Positions 9,712 through 20,159 of a stretch of 38,993 nucleotides of DNA are shown here, piece by piece. The stretch is from contig JAGYJW010000057.1 of the NCBI GenBank assembly GCA_018401435.1, positions 1-38,993 of the forward strand, in the 5' to 3' direction. The notes below the pieces were generated by a model. That model was given only the letters and a program-made list of their open reading frames with translations. It made no database searches and had not been told where the DNA came from. How positions within the stretch are numbered: the first letter of the stretch is position 1; every line of letters starts with the position of its first letter. The position numbers were made by a program, and so were the translations under genes. This stretch comes from Deltaproteobacteria bacterium (GTDB lineage: Bacteria > Myxococcota_A > UBA796 > UBA2385).

Positions 9712-11555
9712 TCAGCCGCCGGGGTTGTCGGCCGAGCAGGGGCGTCCCCGCAGAAGTGCTCCACGACGCCGGGATCCTCGGGGTCCAGGAAGCGGATCAC
9801 CTGCTGGTGCATGCCCGGCCAGTGGCGGGGCCTCGTGGTGCTGCAGGGGGGCGGGCGGTTCTGGTCCGGCAGGGGGACCTGGGGGTCGAAGATGGAGAGC
9901 TGGGGCCCATCTTCGGCCGAAAGCACCGAGAATCCCGGCGGCAGGCCGCTTTCGGGCCAGGGGGCAAGCACGGCAGGGGAGGGGACCAGGCCCCGCAGCA
10001 AGGACTCTGTGGTGCGGTTGCTCACCCGCTCATCCCCCAGGGCCTCCTGCCAGAGAATGGAGCGCCCGCGCAGGTCCTCGACAAAGGACGCCGGGTCGGC
10101 CCCATCCCAGAAGAGCTGGCTGGCGGCGATGAGCTGCTGGCGGTCGCGGGGGCTGGGCAGGCCTCGCACCATCAAGGACTCGAAGGTCTCCCAGGTGTCG
10201 CTGCGCTCCAGCATGGTGGACCAGGACGAGCCGCCCACATGCAGCACGGCGTGGGAGATGTGGGGGTTGACGGCCACCGTGACGGCGCCGGCGATGCCCC
10301 CCAGGCTGATGCCAAACCAACGCAAGCCCCCGGTCTGCACCACCGGGTCGGCCCGGCCGGCAAAGACCGGGTCCTCCAGCAGCGCCCCCTCCACCAGCAG
10401 CCGGGACAGGGCCACCTGGTTGCCCACCCCTTGCACCAGGCGGTCGGTCAGGATGGGGAAGCGCCCGAAGTCCGCCGCCACCTCCAGGGGGATGGAGACA
10501 TCGGTGGTCACCAGGCCCGGCCAGGCGGTGGCCACCACGATGGCGCCGGCCTGGTTGGCCAGGGCGATGACGCTGTTGGGGTCGGATGGATCGCCCAGGT
10601 AGAGGTAGGGGCTGGAGAAGATGCCATGGCCGAAGAGCCAGACCGGGGCGGACTCCAGGGGGGCGTCGCGCAGGGACTCGGGCAGCAGCACGAAGAGCTC
10701 GGCGGGCCAGGTGGCGCCAGGCGTCAAGCCGCCCGAATCGTCCAGGATGAAGCGGCCATCCTCAGCCAGCCAGCCGGTGGTCGGAAAGCTGCCCCGGGCC
10801 CGCTTCCAGATGCCCTCGCCCAGCTCGCCCGGCGTGGCCGCCTCCTCCACCCGCTCCCAGTCCCAGGTGCTGGGCAAGGGGGCCTGGGCCGCCACCTGCC
10901 GGGTGGGGCCCGTGGGGTCGCCCACGGGAAAGCTGAAGGCCAGCAGCCGATTCTGCACGCCCAGATCGGCGAGTTCGGCGTCCAGATCCCGGATGCGCGC
11001 CGCGCTGTCGGCCCATCGCCCCGTGATGGGCTGGCCCGCCACCGCGGCGGCATAGGCGTCCACCGGCAGGCTGCCGCCGTCTGCGGCACGCAAGGCGTCG
11101 GTGAGCACCACCGCCACCCGGTGGCCGATGGGCAAGGGGGCCATGGGGCGGATGAGGAGCACGGCGGGCTCGGGGTTGTCGGGCCAGGCGTCCAGCTCCA
11201 CCCGGGCCGGCCAGGCAATGCCCGCGTCCAGATCCCAGAGCTGCACGCTGCCGCCGCTCTCCAGGTCGGCAGGCAGGCTGGATGGATCCAGGTCCACCCC
11301 CAGGTCCACCACGCTGGTCTGGCTGGGGGAGAAGCCGTCGCGGCCATTGACCCGATCGATGGGAAATGGCATCCCGCCGATGCTCTGGGGCAAGCCGCCC
11401 TGCGGGATGTCCACCCGGCCATCGGCGTCCACCAGCTCCTGGCTGGGGAAGGCCTGCAGCAGGGGCAGCAGCACCGCGTGGGCGCTGCGGCCGTCGGGCG
11501 GGGGGGTGTCGGAGCGGCAGCCGAGGCCGAGGAGGAGCAGGGCAGGAGCGCGCAT
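9712..11555 (-). CDS. Alpha/beta-hydrolase-fold lipoprotein (lipase-like), frameshifted near its end
   Basis: A secreted protein of about 614 residues. The N-terminus MRAPALLLLGLGC looks like a very short lipoprotein signal. An N-terminal domain with GGMPFPIDRVNGRDGFSPSQ resembles the region before the catalytic domain in bacterial extracellular lipases of the Pla-1/VolA type (inference). The catalytic domain shows PVWLFGHGIFSSPYLYLG (oxyanion region) and the nucleophile elbow WFGISLGGIAGA (GxSxGG). The nominal frame runs through the convergent hrpB end to 9432. Adding one base to the G-run 9739-9742 instead gives an ending Cys-Ser-Ala-Asp-Asn-Pro-Gly-Gly and a stop at 9712, one base from the hrpB stop. 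A second, self-cancelling pair of shifts may lie around 9815-9851. It starts 10 bp after the YkgJ-like gene, so the two are probably cotranscribed. Confidence 0.65.
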
Positions 11556-11564
11556 GGGGGGCCC

Positions 11565-12103
11565 CTATCCTTCGCGGGCCGCCCGCGAGAAGAGGCTGCG
11601 AAGGGGGACCCGCTGGCCGGCCCCCCCATCCACCGCGTCCTGCACCGCGGCCAACCGGGCCTCGAAAGGCCCCACATCCCAGCAGTCCGCCGGGCTCAGC
11701 GCCTCCACCGGCGGGCCGCCTTCGGCGTTCAGGGGGCAGATGTCCCGGGCCTCGTAGCCTTGGGTCTCGCCGGCCTCGTCCTCTTCGATTTCCAGCCAAC
11801 GCAAGGGCAGACCCTGGGTGCGGCAGATATAGGGCCGCGCCGCGTAGATGCGGCAGGCGCCATCTCCGTCGAGGAAGGCGCAGGCGCCGGTGGGCCCTGG
11901 CTCGCCCTCGGCCAGCAGGGGGCGAAGGCGGCCTGGATGCGTCGGGCCTCCACCGCAAAGACCGTGAGCCCGTCTGTGCAGCAGGCGCTGCAGCCCCGGG
12001 TGCAATGCAAGCGCGGGCCGTGCCGGGCAGCAACCTTTGCGGCCAGCTCATCTACGATGGCGTGCAGGCGCTCGATATAGGCGAGGGCTTGGCTCTCGGT
12101 CAT
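11565..12103 (-). CDS. YkgJ-family cysteine cluster protein (one frameshift)
   Basis: Small cytosolic metal-cluster protein of about 179 residues after repair. The N-terminal part, from ATG 12103, has LHCTRGCSACCTDGLTVF, the CxxxCxxCC cluster of the family (proposed Zn or Fe-S chelation). After the frame change it has GACRIYAARPYICRTQGLPL, which carries the second cysteine group, and then DICPLNAE. The frame breaks at the G-run 11918-11922; one additional base joins QAAFAP to LLAEGEPGPTG without disturbing the family pattern. The start overlaps the stop of the upstream flavoprotein gene by 4 bp, so translational coupling is likely. The family has no firmly assigned function. Confidence 0.75.
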
Positions 12104-13753
12104 GGGCGCAGGCCCGCGGCGCGGTGGGCCTTGGCTTGCAGGTCGGCGGGCCAGGCGGCGGGCTTGTCTGCGGGCAGCAGGGTGAGGGCGGGCCCATCCT
12201 TGTCCAGCAGCTCGGGCACCTTGCAGCCCAAGACGCGGGCCGCCGCCATCAACCCCGTCTGTGCGGCGCCGGCCACCCCATGGGCCAGGGTGCTGGCGCC
12301 ACACAGGTGCAGGCCGCCGATGGGGGTGTCGCCCAGAAAGCCCAGGGGGCCGAGCTGACCGAGGCTCTTTTCGGTGCCGTAGAGGCCGCCCCGGGTGGAG
12401 GCGCAGTAGAACTCGTTGGTGAGGGGGGTGCCCAGCTCGGCAAAGACGATGCCGGCGCCGATGCCGGGCAGGGCCCGCTCCAAGGTGCGCAGCATCAAGG
12501 CCTGCAGCTTGTCCTTGAGGGCGAGGTAGGCCGCCGGCCGCTCCCCCGTCTTCGTGCCGGCCCAGGGCGCGAAGGGGTCATAGGGCACCATCCAGAAGGC
12601 CTCCAGGGTGTGGATGTCGCCCTTGCGCTTGGTGCGGTCCTTGAGGCTGGTGACGGTGAGAAAGAGCCCGGGCAGCGTGTCCAGCTGGTCCAAGGGCCCA
12701 TCCTGGCCCACGCGGTAGCAGGCCTCGACATCGGGTGCTGCCAGCCACCACAGGTTGCCCGAGCTGAGGCCCAGGGCCTCGGGATCGATGCGGGCGGCAA
12801 AGAAGAGGCTGAGCGCCGTCAGGCTCCACCGCAGGCCCCCCACCTTGCGCAGCAGCTTGTCGCCCACCACCTCGGGGGGCAGCAGGCGGGTGAAGGTGAC
12901 GTGGGGGTCGGCGTTGCTGAGCACCACCGGCGCCCGGACCACCTGGCCGCTGGCCAGGCGCACCCCGGCCACCCGGCGCCCACCGCCTGGGGCGGCCTCT
13001 GTCAAAATAGAGTCCACAGGCGCATTCACGTTGAGCTTGCTGCCGGCTGCCCGCAGACCCTTGGCATAGGCCCGGGCCAGCTGCCGCCGCCGCCCAGTGG
13101 ATACCAGGCCCCGCCGCGTAGTGTTGCATCACCGCCGCATGCAGCACCGTGGGCATGCGGGAGGGGGGCAGGCCCGTATCGCCCACCTGCACCGACAGCA
13201 CCGCGCGGGCGACCGGGTCCTGAACATGGTGGTGCAGCAGCTTTTCGAGGGGCCGCAGCCCCCAGCGCAGCAGGGGGCCGCCCTCCCGCAACCAGCCCGC
13301 TGCGTCCCGCAGGCCGCCGATGCGCTCGGCCCCCGCCAGGCTGCGGCCGATGGCGGCCAGGTCGTCCAGGTAGGCGGTCACGCCCGCGGCCTCCTTGGGA
13401 AAGGCCGCCGCCATATGGGCGCGGTTTCGCTCGCCCCCGGCCACCCAGCGGTGGCGCTGATCGCCCACCCACACCTGGTCATAGCCGTCGGGGTCCAGCT
13501 CCAGGAAGGTGAGGTCTTCGGCCATGCCGAGCCCCGAATAGACCCGGGCGAGGTCTCCGCCGGGCTGCAGGCCGCCCAGGTAGTGAACGCCGGGGCTGAA
13601 GCGATAGCCCCCCAGGCCGAAGCTGTGCATCCAGCCGCCGGGCAGGCTGTGCTGCTCGAAGACCTGCACCGACCTGCCCGCCCGGGCCAGGGCCAGGGCC
13701 GCTGTCAGCCCGCCCGATCCCGAGCCGATCACCACCGCGTCGCAGTCCGTCAT
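12100..13753 (-). CDS. FAD-dependent oxidoreductase, carotenoid isomerase / retinol saturase-like (frameshifted)
   Basis: An amine-oxidase-fold flavoprotein of about 551 residues after repair. The N-terminus has the dinucleotide motif VVIGSGSGGLTAALALARAG and FEQHSLPGGWMHSF with the glutamate that binds FAD ribose, followed by YRFSPGVHYLGGL. The C-terminus has GDTPIGGLHLCGASTLAHG, the second FAD-contact region. This is the pattern of CrtI-like desaturases, prolycopene isomerase and all-trans-retinol 13,14-reductase. The frame breaks near 13100: one base added to each of two G/C stretches gives HYAAGAWYPLGGGGQLARAYA, then AAGSKLNVNAPVDSIL, the conserved segment. The gene is divergent from a short-chain dehydrogenase starting 85 bp away. 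Substrate is unknown; a polyene or other hydrophobic isoprenoid is the family-based guess. Confidence 0.75.
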
Positions 13754-13837
13754 CTGGCCTCCGCAGCCCCATGGTTAGGGCGCCGGGCGCGGCGCGGCCA
13801 CCTCCCGCCGGTCCGTCGACTGCGCTATCGTCGGCCC

Positions 13838-14746
13838 ATGTCGCCGCCCGCCCCGACGCCCCCTGCCACAGCCTCGGCCAGCCTGACCGACCGGGTCTTC
13901 CTGGTCACGGGGGGCACCGCGGGGGTGGGCCGCGACAGCGCCCTGGCCCTGGGCCGGATGGGGGCGCAGGTGGTGGTGGTGGGCCGGGATCACGGGCGGG
14001 CCAAGGCCGTGGTCTCCGAGCTGAAGGTGGCCGGGAATGGGCGCTGCTCCTTCATCCTCGCCGATCTCAGCCTGCATGACGAGATCCAGCGGGTGGGGGC
14101 GGAGTTCAGGGCGCGGCACAGCCGGCTGGATGGGCTGATCAACAACGCTGGCGCCTTCTTTGCCACCCGCGAACAGACGGCGGAGGGCTTCGAGCGCACC
14201 TGGGCCTTGAACCACCTGGGCTACTACCGGCTCACCCACGCCCTCATCGACCTGCTGCTGGCAGGCCCCGCCGGGCGGGTGGTGAATGTGGCCTCGGCCG
14301 CACACAAGGGGGGGCGCATCGACTGGGATGATCTGCAGCGGCTGCGCTATGGCAGCACCGGCTGGCCCGCCTACCAGCAGAGCAAATTCGCCAACATCGT
14401 CTTCACCGCAGAGCTGGCCCGCCGCCTGCGGGGCAGCCCGGTCACCGCCAACTGCCTGCACCCGGGCTTTGTGGCCTCGGATTTTGGCCAGGCCAACGGG
14501 CTGCTGGTGCAGGCGGTGCTGGCGCTGACCCGCCCCCTGCAGATCAGCACCGAAGAGGCGGCCCAGACGGTGGTGTGGGCGGCGACCTCCAGCGACGTGG
14601 CGGCGATGTCGGGGGAGTACTTCGTGAAGCGGCGGGTGACCCTGCCCGATCCCGCGACGGCCGACCCGCGGACCGGTCGGCGCCTGTGGGAGATCAGCGC
14701 CCAGCAGAGCGGGCTCGATCCGGCCTGGCCGGCGCTGCCCCGGTGA
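13838..14746 (+). CDS. Short-chain dehydrogenase/reductase, retinol-dehydrogenase-like
   Basis: A classical-type SDR of 302 residues. It has the Rossmann motif TGGTAGVG (24-31), NNAG (102-105), the catalytic serine at about Ser153 in VNVASAAHK, and Tyr179/Lys183 in YQQSK. The basic residue of VVVGRDHGRAK after strand 2 suggests NADP(H) preference. The overall pattern, with HLGYYRLTHALIDLL and NCLHPGFVASDF, matches the retinol dehydrogenase/WW-domain oxidoreductase branch, which acts on lipophilic alcohols and ketones. ATG 13838 is the first methionine matching SDR length. Its stop overlaps the GTG of the next gene, a Rieske oxygenase, so the two are probably translated together. True substrate unknown. 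Confidence 0.88.
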   Translation: MSPPAPTPPATASASLTDRVFLVTGGTAGVGRDSALALGRMGAQVVVVGRDHGRAKAVVSELKVAGNGRCSFILADLSLHDEIQRVGAEFRARHSRLDGLINNAGAFFATREQTAEGFERTWALNHLGYYRLTHALIDLLLAGPAGRVVNVASAAHKGGRIDWDDLQRLRYGSTGWPAYQQSKFANIVFTAELARRLRGSPVTANCLHPGFVASDFGQANGLLVQAVLALTRPLQISTEEAAQTVVWAATSSDVAAMSGEYFVKRRVTLPDPATADPRTGRRLWEISAQQSGLDPAWPALPR

Positions 14747-15834
14747 GCGAGCCCGCCGGCGATCGCATGCTCCCGGCCGATCGGCTGTCGCCGGCCGCCT
14801 ATGGCGCGCTGGTGGAGCGGGTCCTGGCCCGGGGCTGGCACCTGCTGGACCCCGAGATCGGGGCGGCCCTGCCCGATGCCGGGCCCGGCGTGGCGCCGGG
14901 GGCCTTGCTTCCGGGCTGTCTGGACGAGCCGGTGCTGCTCAGCCGGGACGCCGAGGGCGCCGAGCGCCTGCTGTCCAATGTCTGCACCCACCGGGCCGCG
15001 CTGCTGGTGGATGCGCCCGGCCCCAGCAAGCGCTTGCGCTGCCCCTACCATGGGCGGCGCTTCGGGCTGGACGGGCGCTGCGAGGCGGCGCCGGGCTTTG
15101 AGGGCCTGGCCGGCTTTCCTGGCCCCGACGCGCATCTCCCCCAGCTGGGCCTGGGCAGCTTGGGGCCGCTGCGCTTTGGGGCGATCGCGCCGATGATGCC
15201 CTTGAATGCGCTGCTGGACCCCGTTCTGGAGCGGATCGGCTGGTTGCCCCTCGACCGCCTGCGCCCGGTGCCGGCCTTGCACCAGGACCACCTGGTGGCG
15301 GCCCATTGGGCGCTCTACCTGGACAATTACCTGGAGGGCCTGCACATCCCCTTTGTGCATCCCGCCTTGAACGCGGCCCTGGACATGGGGGCCTACCAGG
15401 ACCACCGCCTGCCTTTTGGCACCTTGCAGATCGGCATCGCCGAGGTCGGGCAGCGGGCGATGCTGCCCCCGCCGGGCCACCCCGAGGCCGGTCAACGCGT
15501 GCTGGCCTGGTACTTCTGGCTCTTCCCCTGCACGATGCTCAACATCTACCCCTGGGGCATCTCGGTCAACGCGGTGCAGCCGCTGGGGCCCGCGGCCAGC
15601 CGGGTGCGCTTCAGCACCTGGACCTGGGAGCCCGAGGGGGCGGCCACGGAAGCCGCGTTGGCCGCGGCGGTGCAGGGCCTGCACCAGACCGAGGTGGAGG
15701 ACGAGCAGGTGGTGGCGCGGGTGCAGCGGGGCATCGGCGCGCGGGCCTACCGGGGCGGGCGCTATGCCCCGGTTCGCGAGGACGGCCTGCGGCACTTCCA
15801 CCAGCTGTTGACCCGGGCCCTGGCCCCCGACTGA
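14743..15834 (+). CDS. Rieske non-haem iron oxygenase, alpha-subunit type
   Basis: A Rieske oxygenase of about 363 residues. The [2Fe-2S] ligands are Cys81-x-His83 (NVCTHRAALL) and Cys100-x-x-His103 (RCPYHGRRFGLDG). The mononuclear iron site is visible as LYLDNYLEGLHIPFVHPAL, giving His201 and His206; the acidic ligand that normally comes later in the domain was not pinned down. These enzymes hydroxylate, desaturate or demethylate hydrophobic substrates and need a separate reductase, which is not in this window. GTG 14743 overlaps the SDR stop (GTGA); ATG 14767 is the alternative start. Coupling to a retinol-dehydrogenase-like SDR and proximity to a carotenoid/retinoid-type flavoprotein suggest a lipid or isoprenoid pathway. 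It converges on the histidine kinase gene. Confidence 0.88.
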   Translation: MSEPAGDRMLPADRLSPAAYGALVERVLARGWHLLDPEIGAALPDAGPGVAPGALLPGCLDEPVLLSRDAEGAERLLSNVCTHRAALLVDAPGPSKRLRCPYHGRRFGLDGRCEAAPGFEGLAGFPGPDAHLPQLGLGSLGPLRFGAIAPMMPLNALLDPVLERIGWLPLDRLRPVPALHQDHLVAAHWALYLDNYLEGLHIPFVHPALNAALDMGAYQDHRLPFGTLQIGIAEVGQRAMLPPPGHPEAGQRVLAWYFWLFPCTMLNIYPWGISVNAVQPLGPAASRVRFSTWTWEPEGAATEAALAAAVQGLHQTEVEDEQVVARVQRGIGARAYRGGRYAPVREDGLRHFHQLLTRALAPD

Positions 15835-15839
15835 GGGGC

Positions 15840-17033
15840 TCAGGCGGCGTGGCTGCGCAGGGGCAGGTCCACCACGAAGGTGCTCCCCCCGCTGGGGTTG
15901 GGCTCGACCCAGATCCGGCCCCCATGCCGTTCGGCGATGCGCGCGCACATGGCCAGGCCGATGCCGTGGCCCGAGGGCCGGTCCACCCCGTTGACGCGGG
16001 TGAACATCTCGAAGATGGAGCGGCGCTGATCTTCGGGCACGCCCAGCCCGTTGTCTTGCACGCGAATCTGCAGCCGGTTGTCGGCGTCGGTGGCGTGCAG
16101 CTGCACCCGCGGGGCCAGGCCGGGGCGCTGGAATTTCAGCGCGTTGCCCACCAGGTTCTGGAGCAGCATGCCGGCCAGGCGCGGGTCTACGGTGGCCTGG
16201 GGCAAGGCGCCCAGCTCCACCACCGCCCCGCGGGCGTCGATGTCGGCCTGCAGATCCGAGACGACATCGACGGCCAGGGCGCGGAGATCGGTGAGAACCG
16301 GCTCTTCATCGGTCGCTTCGATGAGTGCCCAATCCAGCAGACGGTCCACCAGCTTGCCCAGGCGGTGGGCGGCCCGGGTGATCTGCTCCAGGCGGCGCAG
16401 CTCGTCCGCCTGCAAGCGATCCGAGGCCAGGATCCCCACCAATTCGGCGCAGCCGGCGATGGTGGTCAGGGGCCCCTTCAGATCGTGGGCGGCGATGCCG
16501 GCGAAGCGGCGCAGGCGCTCGTTGGAGGTCTGGAGGCCCTCTTGAACGGCGCGTTGGGCGCTGATGTCCCGGGTGATGCAGAAGATCTGTTCGATGCCCT
16601 CGGCGTTGAGGTGGGACTGCGAGGTGGTCTCGACCCAGCGCTCGCTGCCGTCGCCGCAGCGCAGGCGGTAGGCCACCCGGGTCGGGCCCTCGCCGGTGGA
16701 CTGGGCGGCGTGGGACTGCACGATGGCCGCAAGATCTTCGGCGTTGAAATAGGCATAGGCGTTGGTGCCCACCAGATCGGCCTGCGTCCAGCCAAAGAGC
16801 CTCTGCGCCGACGGCGAGGCGTAGAGGTAGTCGCCATTCGCCGCGTGAACGCTGATCATATCGCTGGCATACGCGACCAGCAGCGGCACCAGGGCTGGAT
16901 CCAGGCCGACTTCGCCGCCGGGCGGCGCAGAAGCCGGCCGGGCTTGCAGGCCCAGCTCTGCCTCCAAACGCGCGACCTCGCCGCGGGCGCGGGCGAGGGC
17001 GAGCAGTGCTTCCGGATCCAGCTGGTGCGCCAT
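15840..17033 (-). CDS. Soluble PAS-domain sensor histidine kinase
   Basis: A 397-residue histidine kinase with no membrane segment. After a short coiled coil (about residues 10-32) comes one PAS domain (about 48-160: DMISVHAANGDYLYASPSA to FCITRDISAQRA, i.e. with its PAC end). HisKA follows with phospho-acceptor His183 in AAHDLKGPL, then the HATPase domain with the N-box QNLVGNALKF (Asn297), G1 box DNGLGVP (327-333) and G2 box GHGIGLA (355-361). All catalytic elements are intact, so it should autophosphorylate. No response regulator gene is adjacent, so the partner lies elsewhere and the signal sensed by PAS is unknown. HDLKGPL is the form seen in phytochrome-like and hybrid kinases. Confidence 0.93.
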   Translation of the reverse strand: MAHQLDPEALLALARARGEVARLEAELGLQARPASAPPGGEVGLDPALVPLLVAYASDMISVHAANGDYLYASPSAQRLFGWTQADLVGTNAYAYFNAEDLAAIVQSHAAQSTGEGPTRVAYRLRCGDGSERWVETTSQSHLNAEGIEQIFCITRDISAQRAVQEGLQTSNERLRRFAGIAAHDLKGPLTTIAGCAELVGILASDRLQADELRRLEQITRAAHRLGKLVDRLLDWALIEATDEEPVLTDLRALAVDVVSDLQADIDARGAVVELGALPQATVDPRLAGMLLQNLVGNALKFQRPGLAPRVQLHATDADNRLQIRVQDNGLGVPEDQRRSIFEMFTRVNGVDRPSGHGIGLAMCARIAERHGGRIWVEPNPSGGSTFVVDLPLRSHAA

Positions 17034-17137
17034 CCGGCACCTCCTCCCCCTATTTTACCGAAAGTCGACCGCGCGTGCAGCGGCCCGCGACGCTTCGAGG
17101 GTTGGGAGCCGCGGACCGGGCTCGATAGGGGCCAGGG

Positions 17138-19931
17138 ATGCACGATCCGAAGTCGCCCGGTCTGAACCCGCACCGCAGCGTCCTGAGCAACGGGATGGCC
17201 GTCTGGCTCGACCCTTTCGACGCCGATTCTACGGTGGCCTGGCGCCTCTCGATCCGGGCAGGGGGCGCCCAGGACCCGCCGGGGCGCAGCGGCACGGCCC
17301 ACCTGCTGGAACATATGCTCGCCAACAAGGGCAGCAGGCGCGTCGGCACGCTGGACTGGCGGCCGAGGCGCCCATCCTGACCGGGTGCGGCGCCTCAGCC
17401 AGCAGGCGGCCGAGGCCCCCGATGCGGCGTCCCGGACCGCGGCCGGTCGGTCCCTCGACGCCGCCGAAGCCGAGGCCTGGCCCTTTGCCGTGCCCAATGA
17501 GCTGAAGCAGGCGGCCGGGGCCTTGGGAGGGCGGGGCTTCAACGCGGCCACCTCCCTCGACCGCACCGGCTACCGCGTGGACCTGCCCCCCAACCGGATC
17601 GCCGCCTGGGCCCAGCTCGAGGCCGACCGCTTTTCGCATCCGGTAATGCGAGGCTTTGGAACTGAACTCTCGACCGTTTGTGAGGAGCTGCGCCGCGCCT
17701 GGGACCAGCCCGGACGGGCCATGGCCTTTGCCTGGGCCGAGGCCCTGTGGGGCGAGCACCCCTATGGCCGGCCGGTGCTGGGCCGCGCCGAAGAGCTGGA
17801 GCGCGCCCAGGTCGCCCAGCTGGAGGACTACCTGCGCACCTGGGTGCGGCCCGGCAATATGGCCCTGTGCCTGTCGGGGCCGATCGATCTGGCCGCCACC
17901 CTGGCCCTGCTCGAAGACACGCTGGGCCAGCTGCCCGATCCCGGGGGGCCGCTGCCGGCGGATCCGCCGCCGCCCGCGCCGCTTTCTGGAGAGCGTCGCA
18001 TCGCGGTGCAACACGAGGCCGATGACGAGTGCCTGTTGGTTTGGGCCACCGCGCCCCGGGCCCACCCCCACCAGCCGCCCTGCATGGACGAGCTGCGGCA
18101 ATGGCGCAACGGGGCTGCTGTCGGTGTCCCTGGTGCACAGCCAGCGGGTGCGGGCGGCGGGCAGCTTTCGCAGGGCCTGCGGCAGCAGGAATGCGCGGTG
18201 TGGTCGGTCCTGTTCGGGGCGGCGGACCCTGCCGAGATGGCGGCGCTGCTGCTGGCCGAGATCGACCGGATCAAGGACCAGGACTTCGATCCCGACGAGC
18301 TGCTGGCCATCGCGCGCAACATCTCCAGCAATGACGAGCGGGCCCTGGAGCGCAGCGAGAGCCGGGCCGCCTGGCTGGTGCGGGCCTGACCTATGGCGAG
18401 GCCTGGCCCGACGCGGACGCCCCGCCGCCGGCCTGCTGGGGGTGGGGCCCGCTGATGTGGCTGCCGTGGCCCAGCGCTGTCTTGGCCCCGGACCGCGTCC
18501 TTGCGTTGCGAAGGCGCGGGGCTGCCGGCGCCGGTGCAGGTGGCGCAACGGGCGACCACCCCCGGCCGCCCTCCCGAAGCGCGCTCGGCCTCGTGGACGC
18601 GGTGCTGGCGGTGCCGGCCCCAGCCCTGGCGGTCCAGTCCCTGGCGGAGGGGGCCGATTACCACTGCACAGACGCGCCCTTTGGCGCGCACCTGCATGTC
18701 CCCAACCCCTGCAACCGCCTCTGCCACCTGGAGCTGCGCTGGGAGCTGGGCACCGACGCCCACCGGGGTCTGGGTGCGGCCTTCGGCCTGTGGGGCATCG
18801 CGGGCGTGGCGGGGCTGGACCACAGCGCCTTGCAACACCGGCTCTTTGCATTGGGTCTGGGCATGGGCTGGCGGGTAGGCCAACGCAGCCTGTCGGTGCA
18901 GCTGGGTGGGCGCAGCGACGATCTCGACGAGGGGCTCGATCTCCTGTTCTCGCGCCTGCAGGGCGCCCCCGTGTCTGCGGCCGAACGGGCCCGACACCTC
19001 GCCGACCTGCTGCGGCGCCGGCAAGACCGCAAGGCGCAGCGCGATGTGGCCATCGACGCCCTCAACCAGTGGGCCTTGGAGGGCGAGGGCAGCCGCCACC
19101 GCGGACGGTCCCTGGGCGATGCGGAGCTATCCGACATCGTGCTGCAAGGGGAGCTGTCGGACTGGCTGTCGCCCTTGCGCCGTACCCGCGGGGCCCTGCG
19201 CAGCCTGTCGGCGTCGGGGGCCGCTGCGGCGGAGCAGGCCATCGCGGCCCGCTTCACCCTCACCGACGCGCTCCCCCGAGCGTGCGCCTGAGCGGCACCT
19301 GCGGCCAGCCCAGGATCGTGTGCTGGTGGTGGACCGCCCTGGGGCCCAGGCCAGCCTGCACCTGCTGCAGCCCACCTCCCCCGAGCGCCTGGCCGACGCC
19401 CCGGTGCGGGCCCTGGTGCAGGAGCTCTATTCCGGTGCGGGCGGCCTCTTCTTTCAAGAGGTCCGAGAGGCGCGCGGCTGGGCCTATAGCGTGCGGGGGG
19501 CCCTCTCCACCGGCAGCTGGCCCGAAGACGACAGCCTGCGCTGGGCCACCGCGGCGACCGCTCCGGAACGTTGTGCGGCTGCGGCAACCCTGATGCGCGA
19601 TCTGCTGCGCCGAGACGCCGTGGACCCAAGCCGCTTCGCCCGGGCCCAGGCCGCGGCGATCGCGGCCCTGCAGGCCCACCGGGTGTCCTTCCGGTCCATC
19701 GCCGGCGTGGTCGAGAGCTGGCGCCGGCTGGGCTACACCGCCGATCCCCGCCCTCAGCGCCTGGCCGCCATCGCGGCCGCCACCGCCGCCGATGCCGAGG
19801 CCTGGCTGGCCCGGGAGAGCGCCCGACCGATGACGGTGGCCATCGTGGGGGAGCGGGCCAGGCTGGATGTGGACGCCCTCGAAAAGATAGGCCCGGTGTC
19901 CATTCTCACCGAGTCGGACCTCTCGTTTTAG
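17138..19931 (+). pseudogene. Double-length M16 family metallopeptidase, several frameshifts
   Basis: Distinct from the M16 pair at 2.5-5.4 kb, this is a single-chain, two-half M16 protease of about 930 residues with no signal peptide. The first half has the zinc motif HLLEH (residues 55-59) and, after a frame change, GGRGFNAATSLDRTGYRVDL and STVCEELRRAWDQPGRAMAF, which supplies the third zinc ligand. The second half ends with LFFQEVREARGWAYSVRGAL, the Arg/Tyr substrate-binding segment of M16. Frames change at 17358-17380 (two one-base losses would restore CTGGACTGGGCGGCCGAGG and CTGGAC), around 18110 and 18170, near 18390 and near 19290. Conservation is good throughout, so an intact gene damaged by indel calls is as likely as a pseudogene. 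Confidence 0.72.
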
Positions 19932-19938
19932 TGCTGAG

Positions 19939-19980
19939 GTCGCATGCCGGAGTTTCCGGCGGAAGGCTCCAACATGCGAC
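19939..19980. repeat. Nested inverted repeat after the M16 gene
   Basis: Outer arms GTCGCATG (19939-19946) and CATGCGAC (19973-19980) are perfect inverse complements. Inside them GCCGGA-GTT-TCCGGC (19946-19960) forms a second perfect 6-bp hairpin. It lies 7 bp after the M16 stop and ahead of the transposase remnant. It could be a transcription terminator lacking a T-run, a REP-type palindrome or an element end; sequence alone does not decide. Confidence 0.5.
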
Positions 19981-20159
19981 ACCCGGCACCTAGTTTCAGA
20001 GGGCAGGCTTGCTCCAGTAGTCCCTCCGGCCCACCGCCAACCAGCCTGCAGCCGTCGTGAGGTCCCCGCCGCCCCGGGCCGTACTTTCTGCGGTTGATCG
20101 CGGGCAGCAGGAAGGTGCGTGCTCATCCGGCGAGAGATCTCGGACCTGCCGCGAGAGAA

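Noticed and set aside
9756..12080. A plus-strand open frame of about 774 codons
   Set aside because: Antisense to the lipase-like and YkgJ-like genes, which carry family motifs on the other strand.
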